The position numbers and the translations under genes are program-made. Below are positions 1 to 12,098 of a stretch of DNA of 64,000 nt, in pieces. How positions within the stretch are numbered: the first letter of the stretch is position 1; the number at the start of each line of letters is the position of its first letter. The stretch spans positions 224,769,622-224,833,621 of the forward strand of contig NC_053039.3 in assembly GCF_002575655.3 (NCBI RefSeq), in the 5' to 3' direction. The stretch is from Aegilops tauschii subsp. strangulata. Taxonomy: Eukaryota; Streptophyta; Magnoliopsida; Poales; Poaceae. The notes under the pieces were generated by a model. The model saw nothing but the letters and a program-made list of their open reading frames with translations, ran no database searches and was not told the DNA's origin.

Positions 1-2
1 AT

Positions 3-3000
3 GGTGAGTCTGCCCAACGTGACCGAGCTGAGGTGGATCGTCGTCGCACCGACGAGCATGGTACCGGTATGGAAAACATGGTGCAAGACTTTGATGATGC
101 TCGGGATTCGGACGAGGAGATGGAGGAATCTGCAAAGGCCTTCAGTGAAATGTTGGAGTCTTCAAAACGTCCGCTCCATGAGCACACTGAGCTTTGTCAG
201 TTGGATGCCATCTCACAAGTAATGGCTCTGAAGGCTCAGTTCAACTTGGGCAGAGAATGCTACGATGCAATGATGACAGTATTTGGACGCTTTCTACCCA
301 AAGGCCATGTAATGCCTGCAAACCTATACCAGTCGGACAAATCCTCCGTGCACTGAAGATGCCCTATGATAAGATACATGCCTGTGAGAAAGGATGTGTC
401 TTGTTTAGGCTTGACTATGCGGACTTGAACTGTTGTCCCATTGGCAAGTCTTCCAGGTATGTTGTGGTAGACAACGGTATGGGTGAGAAGACACAGACCA
501 AAATCCCCGTTAGTGTTCTTCGGTATATGCCAATCGTACCAAGACTTCAACGTCTTTTCATGGTCGAAGAGACGGCCAGACAGATGACATGGCACAAAAC
601 GGGCAAAAGAACCGAACTAGATGCAGATGGGAATCTGATGATTGTACACACATCGGATGGTGTTGCGTGGAAAAAGTTTGATGAATTACATGGTGACAAA
701 GCGGCAGATCCGAGGCATCCTCGAGTCGGCATCGGCACGGATGGGTTCAGTGTGTTTGGTATGACGGCAGCCCAATACAGTTGTTGGCCCGTATTTGTCT
801 TTCCACTCAATCTCCCCCCGGACAGATTATGCAAAGAAAGAACATTTTCCTGACGTTGATAATTCCAGGGCCCAACTATCCGGGGAAAAATATGAATGTG
901 TACATGCAACCGCTTAAGGACGAATTGCAAGAAGCCTGGGATAATGGGTTCAAGACATACGATGCCTATAGCAAACGGAACTTCATAATGCGTGTCTGGT
1001 ACATGTACTCGACGCATGACTTGCCGGCGTATGCGCTATTCATTGGCTGGTGTGTGCATGGAAGGTTCCCGTGCCCCACATGCAAGGGAGCTCTTGAGTT
1101 TCGTTGGCTTCAGGCCGGTCGCAAGTTTTCTTGCTTCGACATGCATAGAGAGTTCCTGAATCCTCGCCATAAGTTCAGGAAAGACAAGAAGAACTTCATC
1201 AGAGGTAGAGTTGTCAAAAACTCTGCACCACATGCATTGACAGGCCAACAGACCCTGGATCAGTTAAACGCTCTCGAGCCAGATCCCGAGCGTCCAGGGT
1301 ACTTCAAGGGGTATAATTCTAAGCACGCCTGGACTCACAAAACATGCTTATGGGATCTGCCTTACTTCAAAGACCTCCTTTGCCCACACAACATCGACGT
1401 GATGCACACTGAGAAGAATATTGCCGAGGCACTTTTTGGTACATTGTTCGGCATAGATGGGAAGTCAAAGGATAATACTAAGGCTAGAGTCGATCTGAAG
1501 GCGCTATGTGATAGGCCGTTACAAAACATGAAAGAACCGAAAGGAAAGCAGAACTGGACGAAGCCAAAGGCATGGTTCAATCTTGGAAGGCCGGCTATGA
1601 GGGAAATTATCTTGTGGGTGAAAATGCAGTTGATGTTCCCCGATGGGTATGCAGCGAATCTACAGAGGGGAGCCAGTCTTGATAAATTGAAGATATTTGG
1701 TCTCAAGAGTCATGATTGGCACATATGGATTGAGCGGGTAATGCCGGTGATGTTGCGTGGCTTCATCCCTGAGGATGAATGGCTAGTACTGGCAGAACTC
1801 AGCTATTTCTTCCGTGTTCTTTGTGCGAAAGAACTATCGCCTAGCGTGCTAGAAGAAATGGAAGAGTTGGCGCCGGAGTTGATCTGCAAGTTAGAGAAGA
1901 TCTTTCCACCGGGCTTCTTTAATCCAATGCAACATTTGATTTTGCATCTCCCGACCGAGGCAAGATTGGGGGGGCCCGTGCAAAATCGTTGGTGCTACCC
2001 AACTGAGAGGATGCAGAAGACGCTTCGACAAAAATGTAAACATAAACGTAGAATTGAAGCATCGATGGCTGAGGCATTCATCACTGAGGAGGCGGCAAAC
2101 TTCGTGACAGCACACTACGAAGCCAAAAATCGTCATTTGCATAATCCGAAGCCTCGGTACAATGCTGACGACCCTAAAAAGGGTGGATCCAACCTCAGCC
2201 TATTCAAAGGGAATCTCGCACCAGCCAGTGTTTCAAATCCAGTATCTTTGGATAATGAACAATGGCGGACCATTTCGTTGTATATCTTCAACAACCTGAT
2301 AGAAGTGCGGCCGTACATCGAGTAAGTTCTCGGTACATAGTTTCGCAACTTCTATTTCCTTTGAACTGCTCTTATTCCTGGATATTTCATACAGTCGATA
2401 CGTCGCCTTATTCTCGTATGGAGCGGTGATCCAAAAGGATTCTGTCGAAGAGTATGAGCTTCTCGCAAAGCAAGGTGGCGGCTATCCCGGTTTCATCTCT
2501 TGGTTCAAACAAACGGTAATTTCTATTAGACTTGTAGGCTAATTTGTACGCGGCTATCCCGGTTTCATTCGCTAATTTGTGCGTAATGCAACAATCCTTT
2601 CATATTAAACTTGTAGGCTAATTCAGAGTCTATGGACGCCGAATTGAGACAAGTCGCTAATGGTTTTGACTATAAGGTCCGTTCATTTGACAAATACGAC
2701 ATCAACGGGTATCGCTTTCGTACCTATGGCAAAGAGCTATCTATGGCCGACCGAAAGTCTACAAATTGTTGTGTATCTGCTATCGGCGAAGGAGGTACCG
2801 AGTATTATGGGAGAGTTGAAGCAATTTATGAACTTCTATTCTATGGTGAAAACCCACCGAATGTCGTAGTCTTCAAATGTTATTGGTTTCAGCCGAAGGA
2901 GACTAGAAGAACTCATGAACATATAGGGCTAGTTGAAATCAACCAAAGCACCCATTTAGATGTTCCTGATGTCTATATTACGGCTCAACAGGCGACCCAA

Positions 3001-3432
3001 GTATTCTATCTACCGTGGGCCTGCCAAACTAATCCAAATCTGAAAGGTTGGGATGTCGTTTATGAAGTGCCGCCACGTGCTAGACTATCTCCCCCAAAGG
3101 AAGAGGATTATGAACCTCACATTAACCCAGACACATATGAAGGAGAATTCTTCCAAGAGACACGTCTTTCCAAAAAGCGTTTCAAGAACCGCTATACTTC
3201 ACCCCAAAACATTGAAGTAGACAGTGACAGTGAATCCGACATCACCCCAGAGGAGGAACAAGAAGAGCCGGAACAAGAAGAGGTTGCTGCTGCGGATGAC
3301 CTGTCATTGCTTGACCGATTACGTCAAGGTGGCCTTGCACATGTTGATGCCACTGAACCCTATGAGCCCGTCATTGATTATAGTGATGATGATGATTATG
3401 CATTTATTGATGATACTGATCGAGATTATTAG
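3..3432 (+). pseudogene. CACTA transposase (TNP2/TNPD type), two frameshifts, 5'-truncated by window
   Basis: This is the catalytic transposase of element A. The reading frame is open at the window edge and ends near 344, resumes one frame over to about 825, then continues in a third frame from about 826. Both breaks look like loss of one base: in the AAA of the YQSDK segment, and in the C/G run after PLNLPP. The long part (781-2321) carries the Transposase_21-like core (PTCKGALEFRWL, LLCPHNIDVMHTEKNIAEAL) and a DUF4218-like end (LPTEARLGGPVQNRW). Two in-phase introns follow (exons 2395-2515 and 2617-3432), and the last exon holds a DUF4216-like region (VVVFKCYWFQP) and an acidic tail rich in D and E. 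Domain names are from recognition. As it stands the gene cannot encode a full-length transposase. Confidence 0.85.
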
Positions 3433-3569
3433 TAGTGTCAGGTATTAAATTTTTTAATGTTGTACTTGATGATGATACACTTAAGTGATACACATATTAT
3501 TATTCATGTCGGTCTTTTTTTTATGTTGTACTAATTTCGTTTACTGTTTGTCATGGCAGGTGTTGAAAG

Positions 3570-6031
3570 ATGGTGGGCGCTGGTCGGGAGCGCGCCAAGG
3601 CCCCTTCTTCCTCGGCGCGTGGTCTGAGGTCTTCGATTCCAGACGTACCTCTTCGCCGAGCGTTGCTGGACAGTATGTCCACACCGCCGGGCCCTTCTTC
3701 GTCCACCGCGGTGCCCAGCAGGGGACGAGGTAGGAAGAGAGGAGGTGGGGCACGTGGTCGCGGGAGAGGAGGTAGGGTGACTGCTAGGGCGCCTTCCTCG
3801 CCGCCACCCCCAGCTGTTTCACCCGAGCACGTGACTGCTAGGGTGGACTCGTCCGAGGAGGAGGCTACACGGACTCCGGTCCACGAGCCTCCGGTCCATG
3901 GGTCTTGGGCCCATGAGCCTCGGGTCGACTGGCCTTCGGCCCATGAGAGTTCGGCCCACGAGACCCCGGAGGAGCACACGTCCGGATGGGGTACCTGGCC
4001 GGATCAGCCCGAGGAGCCGAGTGGCCATGCTGATGATGGCGGGGAGCCGACTGATCTTGAGGAGGAGGGTGGCACCGTCTACCAGCGTGGTGCTACACGG
4101 CTCCCGTCCGTGCCGGCGACCCGCGAGCAGAGGTGGTTGATCTTCCCTGATGGGGAGAGGTACGTAAGTGCATTTAATATTTTTGTACCTTCTGCATTCA
4201 CGTTTCTTCAAATAACTAATGCGTTGGCCTTGTCATGCTGCAGGGGTTGGGACCACCATCATAGTGTCCGCCGGCCCAACTCCGTCCTTGGAGTTCTTTG
4301 CCGGCAAAACTTCCCGGGGTTTTTCACGTTGCCTGGTGAGGGTCGGCTTCCAGAGCTTGGGTTGAGCTGGGAGCACTACGTGGCTGCCCTGGCCCCGCCG
4401 GATGTCATTATCGACGGTGTCGTGTGCGACACGAGGGCAGACATGGTGATCAGGACGTTCTGGGTAATTTCTCCTTTACACATTTCAAAATCTTCAACTA
4501 GCTAGTTATTAATTGTACTAATCAATATTGTCTCATTTGATTGCAGACATTCTACAGGTGTGAGGAGGGATACGAGGAGGACTGCGCAAATGTTATCCAG
4601 AACGTCTGCAAGCACCTACTCCAGAACTTACGGCACGAGGCTCGAGTGCAGGCTGTTCGAGACTACTACGCCTTGCGTGGTATCAAGAAGACCAAGCCAG
4701 CGTGCCACGATAAGTTCCTGAGCAAGGAGCAGTACATGAAGGTAATTCTTAAGGCCTTCTACTTAAGTTCCTTCATTTAGTAATTCTTAGCCGTAGCGCT
4801 CAAGTTTCTATTTGCTAACTTAGGCGCCTCCGAGATGGTGTGCGGATCGGATGGATTGTTGGGAGGTGTTGGTCGATGAGTGGTGCTCACAAGAATGGCT
4901 AGCCCTCCACAACCAGGCCAAGGACAAACGTGCCCAAATGGAAGGTGTGCCACACCATCAAGGCAGCTCCAACTTATATCAGTTCGGGCGCAACTGGGTA
5001 TGTGGTTTGCTTCATGATTCATGCAATTCATTCATCATGCTAGCTTGAGCCCTTTAATTACTAATTTTCATTGTTTCTCTCTTTCAGGCACGCCACAATA
5101 AGGCGGATAAGGTGCCAGAGGTGTACGACCTGTATGCCATGGCCCACACTGGCTCTTACAAGAAAGTCAAGGATTTCTCTCAGTCTGACCTCGATGATGC
5201 AAACAACTTCACCAACATCTCCTCCCACAACAAGCTCGTGAGATATAGAGATGAGGGGAAGGCGAGGAAAGGGGAGGACCTTAACCCGAGCCAGGGTCCC
5301 ATTGATCCAGAGCTGGTGATGATATCTGGTGGCGGGAGGTCCCATGGCTCCATAGCCATTGGAGATGGACTTATCCGTTGTCCTAGCACTCTCCCGGAGA
5401 TCAAGGCGCGCCAGTCGAGCTCCGCTCCTGAGATAAGGCCTCGTGAACGGCCAGTGCAACTCGCCATCAAGGTTAGTGATACGTACTCAGTTATCTTTCT
5501 CCATTACATTGTGTGCGCTTCCATCAATGATTACAAATGGTCATGTGAGTGGTGTTGCAGGCTGCTATACAGACTGAGAGAGATAGAACAGAGAAACTTC
5601 TGGCGGAGGCGGCGGAGAGGCAGCGGGAGATGGAGGAGAGGACGAGAAAGATGATGGAGGAGGAGAGGGCACGGAATGACATGCAGGCAAGGGCCATGTA
5701 CGAGCTCCTTGTGGTAAGTTTCTTCTGCAGATTACTTGCTAGTCTTAACATTTGAGTCTCATTACTAACTAGTATGACTCTGTTCTGAAAACCAAATGTG
5801 CAGTCTGTGTGCGAGAAGTCCGGTCAGCCCGCTCCGCCGATGCCAGTGATTGCTCCTGGGAGCACGGTGAGTTTAGTTTGAATGGACATTAGTTGGTAGT
5901 CTCAACATTTGAGTGTCGTAATGCTAATGAGACATTGGAAATGATCTTTGTTGCAGCTTAACTCCAGAAACGCATCGCACGATCCTTCTCTAGGTAGCGG
6001 CACTAGCCACCCCGCTCCTACACCTCCCTGA
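3570..6031 (+). CDS. CACTA second gene, Transposase_24-like (Ptta/En/Spm) protein, 8 exons, apparently intact
   Basis: Eight exons join with GT-AG borders and consistent phase: 3570-4159, 4244-4463, 4547-4741, 4824-4997, 5088-5471, 5561-5713, 5804-5866 and 5957-6031. Together they give 1854 nt, or 617 residues plus stop. The N-terminus is a low-complexity, Arg/Gly-, Pro- and Ser-rich region with GRGRGG runs. The centre has the pattern of the plant transposase family PF03004: GWDHHHSVRRPNSVLGVLCR, then FFTLPGEGRLPELGLSWEHY, then VYDLYAMAHTGSYKKVKDFS. Exon 6 is a charged helix (REMEERTRKMMEEERARND), probably a coiled coil. In En/Spm-like elements the second gene accompanies the catalytic transposase and is thought to bind subterminal repeats. 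That role is inferred here. A splice-acceptor-like CAG just before the ATG suggests an intron in the 5' UTR. Confidence 0.8.
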
Positions 6032-6099
6032 TCACGGTAAGTTTCTCTAGTGTTTTGCTTAACAAATGCATAAAGACCTAGACTTAGCTTTATTTCCTC

Positions 6100-6845
6100 C
6101 AATATGCTTACCATAATGACCTAGAGTTAGCTTATTTTCCTCCAAAATGACCCATTTTACCTAGGTTAGCTTATAAATGATGCAGTTCATCCAAGTTAGC
6201 TCAAAAATGACCCATTTTACCTAGATTAGCTCCTAAATGATCCATTTTACCTACGTTAGCTTTAAAATGGCCCATTTCACCTACGTTAACTCCAAAATGA
6301 CCCATCTTACCTAGGTTATCTCATAAACGATCCATTTCAACTAATTTAGCTCATAAACGATCCATTTGACCTAAGTGAGCTAAAAACAATCCATTTCACC
6401 TAAATTAGCTCTTAAATGATCCATTTCACCTAAGTTAGCTAAAAAACGATCCATTTCAACTAAATTAGCTAAAAAAGGATCCATTTCAACAAAGTTAGCT
6501 AAAAAACGATCCATTTCAACTAAGTTAGCTCAAAAACGATCCATTTGACCTAAGTGAGCTAAAAAACGATCCATTTCACCTTAGTTACCTCAAAAACGAT
6601 CCATTTCAACTAAGTTAGCTCAAAAACGATCCATTTCAACTAGGTTAGCTCCAAAATGACCCATTTCACCTTACTTAGCTCAAAAACGATGCCCTTCACC
6701 TTAGTTAGCTCATAAACGACCCATTTCAACTAAGTTAGCTCATAAATGATCCATTTCAACTAAGTTAGCTCATAAACAACCCATTTCAACTTAGTTAGCT
6801 CATATATGATCCATTTCACCTAAGTTAGCTCATAAATGACATATA
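6100..6845. repeat. Tandem array of a ~30-bp unit inside CACTA A
   Basis: Roughly two dozen degenerate copies of a 29-31 bp unit lie head to tail. The unit contains CCATTTCAACTAAGTTAGCT followed by CAWAAACGAT or CATAAATGAT. Copies differ by point changes such as ACC/AAC and AAACGAT/AAATGAC. The array starts just after the stop of the second gene and ends before three short TCTTCTTGTTCTAG repeats (6848-6895). The region between the array and the terminal repeats (6900-7230) is AT-rich, with repeats around GATATGTG, and holds no gene. Confidence 0.9.
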
Positions 6846-7235
6846 CTTCTTGTTCTAGTCTTCTTCTTGTTCTAGTCTTCTTCTTGTTCTAGTCACCTAT
6901 TTCTAACTTTCTTATTTACCATTTTGTAGATTTCATTCACTTGATGGAAGCTAGCTTGCTATGATGGAGTGCTTGCTTTTCCTTTGATGAAACTTTGCAT
7001 TGTATCTAGCTTGCTATCTTCATGACACTTTGCATTGTAATATATATATGGATGGAACAATGTGTATGGATGGAACTTCCTTATGTATGAACAATGTGTA
7101 TGGATGAAACTGATGTGATATGTGATATGAAACTTATGTGCTAGATATGTGTTGGATATGTGCTGGATATGAAACTTATATATGTGATATGTGCTGCAAA
7201 TTGTGGGATTTAATAAAAAAACAGAAAAAACAGAC

Positions 7236-7781
7236 AATATGCAGGCTCTTTGCCGTCTGCCACCGACGGCAAAGAGCCTTTGCCGTCTGCCGCGGACGGC
7301 ACAGAAGCCACGTGGCAGCCAACTGTGCTTCCTGGGAGCTGACCCATTTGGTCAGTTTGCCTACAGTGGCAGACGGCAAAGACTTTGCCGTCCGTGGCAG
7401 ACGGCAAAGAGCCTGTACTTTGCCATCAGTGGCAGACGGCAAAGAACCTGCCATCTAGTGACGTGTAGATGACATCATAAGGCGGACGGCAAAGACCAAA
7501 GGCTCTTTGCCGTCTGCGGCGGATGGCAAAGGTCTGCCGTTAGCCACTTAACGGACTGACAGCGCAATTTTTGCCGTCCGCCCTCTTTGCCGTCCGCCGC
7601 AGACGGCAAAGAGACTTTGCCGTCCGCCGCCAGGAAGCAGACGGCAAAGCAGCTGTTTACCGTAGCCTTCTTTGCCGGAGCCTTTTGCCGTCCGCGGCTG
7701 ACGGCAAAGGTCTTTGCCGTCCGCCTTTCGAGCCTTTGCCGTCCGCCATGGCAGACGGCAAAGTAGCTGTTTCCTGTAGTG
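7236..7781. repeat. Subterminal inverted repeats of CACTA A
   Basis: About twenty copies of TTTGCCGTC or its complement GACGGCAAAG occur in mixed orientation, often as near-palindromes (for example around 7255-7300 and 7600-7650). Such clusters next to the terminal repeat are typical of CACTA elements and are thought to bind the element's second protein. Reading frames in this block are products of the repeat and I do not annotate them. Confidence 0.85.
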
Positions 7782-7784
7782 ATA

Positions 7785-9500
7785 GGCACTAAAGGAGGAT
7801 TAGGATGATTGTTCTGACCCCTCCAAAGAGCATTAGGAAGATTAACAGGTACCAAAACAAAGCCCTCTAAGTTAGAGCTAGAATCAGAGCTGCTCTGCAA
7901 GGAGATTGAGTCATTTGGAAGCCAAGCTTGGAAGTTACAGACAACATGTGGACTAGCAGGTGGAGGAGCTGGCCATTCACCGCAATTCGCTTGAAACTGA
8001 ACATCCTCAGCCTAATCGATCACCACATTATCATCATCATTGTTATTCTCCTGGTTGCCATTGCCAACTGCTACATTTTGCGCCATCCAATTGTGGAGCT
8101 GCATCTGATATAATTGCTCAACATTTAAGCCTTCTCCATGCAGTGGGTGTGGCACCCCATCCGCCAGACAGGGGTCTTCACTGGCCGGCGGCACTTCCGA
8201 CAAGTGTGCATTCCAGTCGCTGTTACGCATCATTGTCACGGCAACAGTCCAGCTCTGACGAGCACCCCCAAGCTGCCTCATAACAAGACGTTTAGGGACT
8301 AAACAAAGGTGAATAACTCTGGCCTTAATAAGAACAAACCTTCCATCGCCCCTGGGGTTATTCTAGTCTACAAGACTCCAAATTTATCAACTGATTTGTG
8401 AATGTAATGTTGGGTCTGGTAATCATATGGAAATCCAATATATAACAACCACACTTCAGGCCCAAAAGTGGTGGATCTCATATTAAGAAACACATCATGA
8501 GGAACAAAGGATATAACAGTGTGTTCCTTTGCTTGAAATTCATCTAGCTCAATTTTTGTTCCCACAACCGCATCTCTAACCATGGAATCCGCAAAACCAA
8601 ATATGCCAACACCTAAAGGGTGATCCTCTACTTTAGTAGGCAAGAAGTGTGAATCATGAAGCAAACCTTGGATCGTGTCCCTCAGACCTTCTTTCTGATG
8701 GAAAGGGATGAACCTGACGGCTTCAGCAATCGCCAAGAAATAATGGCGGAGAGGGGGCATAGCAGTGATCACCATATCATCTCACACTTTTTGATCCTCC
8801 GGGCCCAGCTCCACTGTCATGCCCTGCGGGATGTAGGGGATGACGTTTACAAGGAAGTTTGTCATGGACGGAGGAGGTGGTGGTGGCGAGGTGGCGGTGG
8901 AGACAGAGCAGGGAGAGACACTAGAGCAGGGGTGGAATGCGTAGCGGCAGGCTTGGGCGAGACTTGGGAACCCAAAACCCACGTTGCGCACGACACCGCT
9001 GCAGGCAGGATGAGGCCACATGTCCATCCCAGCCACAAATGTCACAATGAACGGTGCAAGGTGGTTGGGGGAAACCATAGGCGATATTGGCAGGTGAGGC
9101 AATTAAGCAAGAGTGCTTGGAAAGATTGTCCTGCTTTATTGACTTGATTGATTGACCATGGTAGAATTACTTTGTGCCTTATATTCCCAACTTTGATAGG
9201 GCAAGATACCCTCAGAAGGAAAATTGAGATCCTGGTCCTCGGCAAAGAGATTTTCAATTGGATTCTTGCCTTTGGAAAGTAAATTCGAATGGGTACTCTT
9301 GGTGACCAAATTGTTGGGTCCAGTCCGTAAATTCTTGGGTTTCCAGAAGTAGTGTGCTACATTGGGTTCAAAACATTGATATTTGGTATGGCCCAGAAAG
9401 GAACAAAGCCCACACTTGATCGAGGCTGGACACTCAAAGAAGATGTGGGATATACATCCACAAATAGAACACCCACTTGAGGGGGATTTGGATACAGTGT
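7785..9500 (-). pseudogene. Double CCHC zinc-knuckle / DUF4283-like protein, decayed and cut by CACTA A
   Basis: On minus, two zinc knuckles are adjacent near 9475-9380: CSICGCISHIFFEC and CGLCSFLGHTKYQC, both C-x2-C-x4-H-x4-C. Stops and frame changes follow. Then comes a segment starting MTNFLVNVIPYIPQGMTVEL (about 8862 downwards), an in-frame stop, and a conserved block at 8775-8368 (FVPHDVFLNMRSTTFGPEVW, GFPYDYQTQHYI). After another stop, an acidic Asn/Asp-rich tail continues to 7785. This is the layout of a large family of grass zinc-knuckle proteins usually found in repeat DNA. The 3' end is lost at the CACTA insertion. At its upstream side it abuts the truncated Gypsy pol near 9505. Confidence 0.65.
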
Positions 9501-9504
9501 TAAT

Positions 9505-10870
9505 GTTCTCCAGTTTGCAAGAATTGGACTATATGTTGCGCCCATGCTGGAGCCTGAGGCTCAATGACAAGGAATAAAGGCACTTCCTCTGATGTGGGAG
9601 CGCTAACCTCAATCGCAAGAACTCGAGGCTCTGCCGGAGGATGTAGCTTGCCAACTAGCATAGGGTCTCCCCGGCAACCTTCTCACCAGTGGCTCCAGGG
9701 AGCTCTGCCGGGAAATGTTTGCCAGTGTTGAGTTTCTTCTTCTTTTGGCCAATGCTGACGGGGAAACTGATGGTTGAGTTAGATGGAGTACAAAAGTTCC
9801 TGTTTCCATAGGAAGCTTCTGCACAGGGTACGTGCTCGGCTTGTAGCCCGTCAAACTATTCCTCCAACCTTCTCACTTATTCCACATATGCTTCCACTAG
9901 TGGGCTCTGATAATCTTTATTCACTTGCTTTACAACGAGTTGAGAACTGCCACAGATGATTAGCCTCTTTATCCCCAACTCTATCGCAATTTTGAGGCCG
10001 ACAAGTAGCCCTTCATATTCTATAGTGTTGTTGGTAGCATCTTCCCTAGGAAAGTGCATCTAGATAACGTACTTGAGGTGCTCTCAGGTGGGCGCGACAA
10101 GTAGCACTCCTGCTCCAGCGCCTTGCAACGAGAAAGCTCCATCAAAGTACATTACCCACTCCTTATCCTTGTCGGGAGGGTTGTTTCTTGCACTTCCTCA
10201 TCGGGTGTCGGTGTCCATTCAGCAATAAATTCTGCCAGTGCTCTGCTCTAGATAGTTGTTGTGCTCTCAAATTTCAAAGCAAAACTTGATAATTCTAGTG
10301 CCCACTCTACTCTCCAGCCGATAGGCTTGGGGTTTCTCAGAATGCGTTGCACTAGAAGGTGAGTCACAACTGTGAACTCGTGAGGTTGGAAGTAATGGCG
10401 CAGCTTCCTCGAGGCCATAAGAAGGCCGAAGATCAGTTTTTGCACCCCTAGAGTACCTTGACCTAGCCCCCTGCAAGAGGGAGCTGACAAAGTAAACTAG
10501 TCGCTGCACCATCTTCTTCCTTGCTAACACCTTCTGGTTGCCGACATCTGCTTGTGGCCCCTCTTCTCCATCTGTATTAGGGTTTGCTAGGGATAGGTTT
10601 AACCCATCGCTGGGTGGCTCTGCTAAATTGGCCCCCCTTCGCTATCCAATTCCCTCTGCGCCACCAATGCAGCGCTAACCACTTGGTTGGTTGCTGCTAG
10701 GTACAACAACAATGGTTCCTGTGGCCTTGGTGAAAGGTTGGCTCAGATGAAAGGTAACTTTTTAGGCCCCGCAAGGCAACCTCTACTTCCGGGGTCCATT
10801 TCATGGGGCCGGCCTTCTTCAAAATTTTGAAGAACGGTAGGGCACGCTCGTTGGACTTCGAAATGAATCT
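9505..10870 (-). pseudogene. Gypsy pol fragment: end of RT and RNase H
   Basis: Reading leftwards from 10870, the segment starts with FISKSNERALPFFKILKKAG and LKSYLSSEPTF, the end of the RT/thumb region. It passes LLMASRKLRHYFQPHEFTVV and ILRNPKPIGWRVEWALELS, then reaches the RNase H core (NNTIEYEGLLVGLKIAIELG, GSSQLVVKQVN, EEFDGLQAEHV). It ends around IVQFLQTGE near 9505. Several frame changes are needed to follow it. It is the continuation of the RT that stops at 18187. No integrase is present. Confidence 0.8.
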
Positions 10871-11794
10871 TGTCGGTGTTCTGGGAACGGGGGTCCCCAG
10901 ACTTTCCTGCCTGCGGCCCATGATGTGGCTCTGCACAGGCCTATACGGCCCATCTTCATCAACAAGGCATTCAAGACCCTCGCGAGGGGCCAAGCCTCGC
11001 AAGGCGGACGACACAAGACCTCCTCAGGAGCGGCCTCACCAGGTTGCCTCGCGAGGAGCGGAGAGATCAAGGCAGGGCAAACCTCGCGAGGTTCTCGTGA
11101 CGCGAGCCATGACGAACGAGATCAAGCGGGTGCCAGGCGGGCGCCAGCGCGCGCAGTGTCCTTGTTTCCCCTTTGGTGCTAAGGAAGCAAGCGCAGGCGC
11201 AGAGTACCGAGGTGTCAAGCAAAGGTTTCCATATCGGTGCAACGAGACCAAGACCAGCAGGACGGCAAGACGGAGGTCACCATGGAGCCCAAGGCGGCGT
11301 CACCACCAGAGCCTTTGCAGGCGAAGACCGCTTTTGTCAGGATAAGCTGTACTAGCTGTCCCCTTTCAAATTGGCCGTTGTTGGCTCCCTTCCCGCTCAA
11401 TATTTGGGGAGAGGACCAGGGCCTATATAAGTAGAACTAGCCACCACCGTAGAGGGCATCTGGTTTAGAGCTCACAAGCAAGCCCGAGCTAAGCGAATCC
11501 ACATACACAAGTTCGCCAAGCACAAGAACACCTCCACCTCAGGAGGCTATTCTTCCCCTTGTACTGTTCATCATCAGCCCAAGAGGCAATCCACCACCAC
11601 CACACTTGAGTAGGGTATTACACCACAATGGTGGCCCGAACCAGTATAAACCCTGTGTCTCTTGTGCTGTGAGTTCGTCGAGTTTGTCCGCGAGATCTTA
11701 GCAAGCTAGGGCATGGATCGGTGGGGGGTAAAGAACTTCGCGCGCACCCCAGAGTTCGAACCTTAAGGGTTTTGCTGGAACCCGTGATCCGACA
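10871..11794 (+). repeat. 5' LTR of the 7.3-kb element
   Basis: 924 bp, starting TGTCGGTGTTCTGG and ending GATCCGACA, so TGTCGG pairs with CCGACA at the tips. A TATA-like CCTATATAAG lies at 11422-11431. It matches 17252-18186 along its whole length with scattered, mostly transition differences and one 11-bp length difference in a GGGCGCC repeat. GC-rich inverted motifs such as CCTCGCGAGG recur inside. Confidence 0.93.
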
Positions 11795-11814
11795 TTTGAC
11801 GCGCCAGGTAGGGG
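11795..11814 (+). other. Primer-binding-site-like sequence
   Basis: TTTGACGCGCCAGGTAGGGG begins directly after the LTR. The host Gypsy has nearly the same sequence (TTTGGCGCGCCAGGTAGGG on minus, about 37106-37088) in the same position, so both probably use the same tRNA primer. I do not assign the tRNA. Confidence 0.6.
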
Positions 11815-12098
11815 TCGCCAGAGCCTCTTCCCCACCAGTCGATCCACCAACGTTCCGCGGTTCTGATGTCCGGCAACCCGAGGGCTGACGCTGACCTCTG
11901 GGCGGCCTAGCCCGCCCGGGCGGCGCCGGCTGTCCAGGAAGCCCTCAACCCCGGGCTCCAGGTGGCACGGGCACCACCTAACGTTGCTGGGCGCGGGCGG
12001 CGCTGTCCACCCTCACTTCATGACAAGAGCGAGCTGCTGCAAGGGCCGCAAGCCACGCCGCGGCAACGGCGCCACACACCCAGCGGGAGCAGGCGAAC

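Larger units (their letters stand above)
1..7781 (+). mobile_element. CACTA (En/Spm) DNA transposon A, 3' part; 5' end outside window
   Basis: The segment holds the two genes typical of a plant CACTA element, a TNP2-type transposase (broken) and a Transposase_24-like second gene, both on plus. These are followed by a 30-bp tandem array and a block of subterminal inverted repeats. The element ends in CTGTTTCCTGTAGTG at 7781, which reads CACTACAGGAAACAG on the other strand and so matches the CACTA terminal rule. The next three bases, ATA, would be the target duplication, but the left copy lies outside the window. The element sits in the minus-strand zinc-knuckle gene that resumes at 7785. The subterminal GCCGTC/GACGGC repeats suggest a common Triticeae CACTA family, which I do not name. 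Confidence 0.9.

Noticed and set aside
6100..6845. CRISPR-like array of ~30-bp repeats
   Set aside because: Units are directly adjacent and degenerate, with no unique spacers, in a plant transposon.
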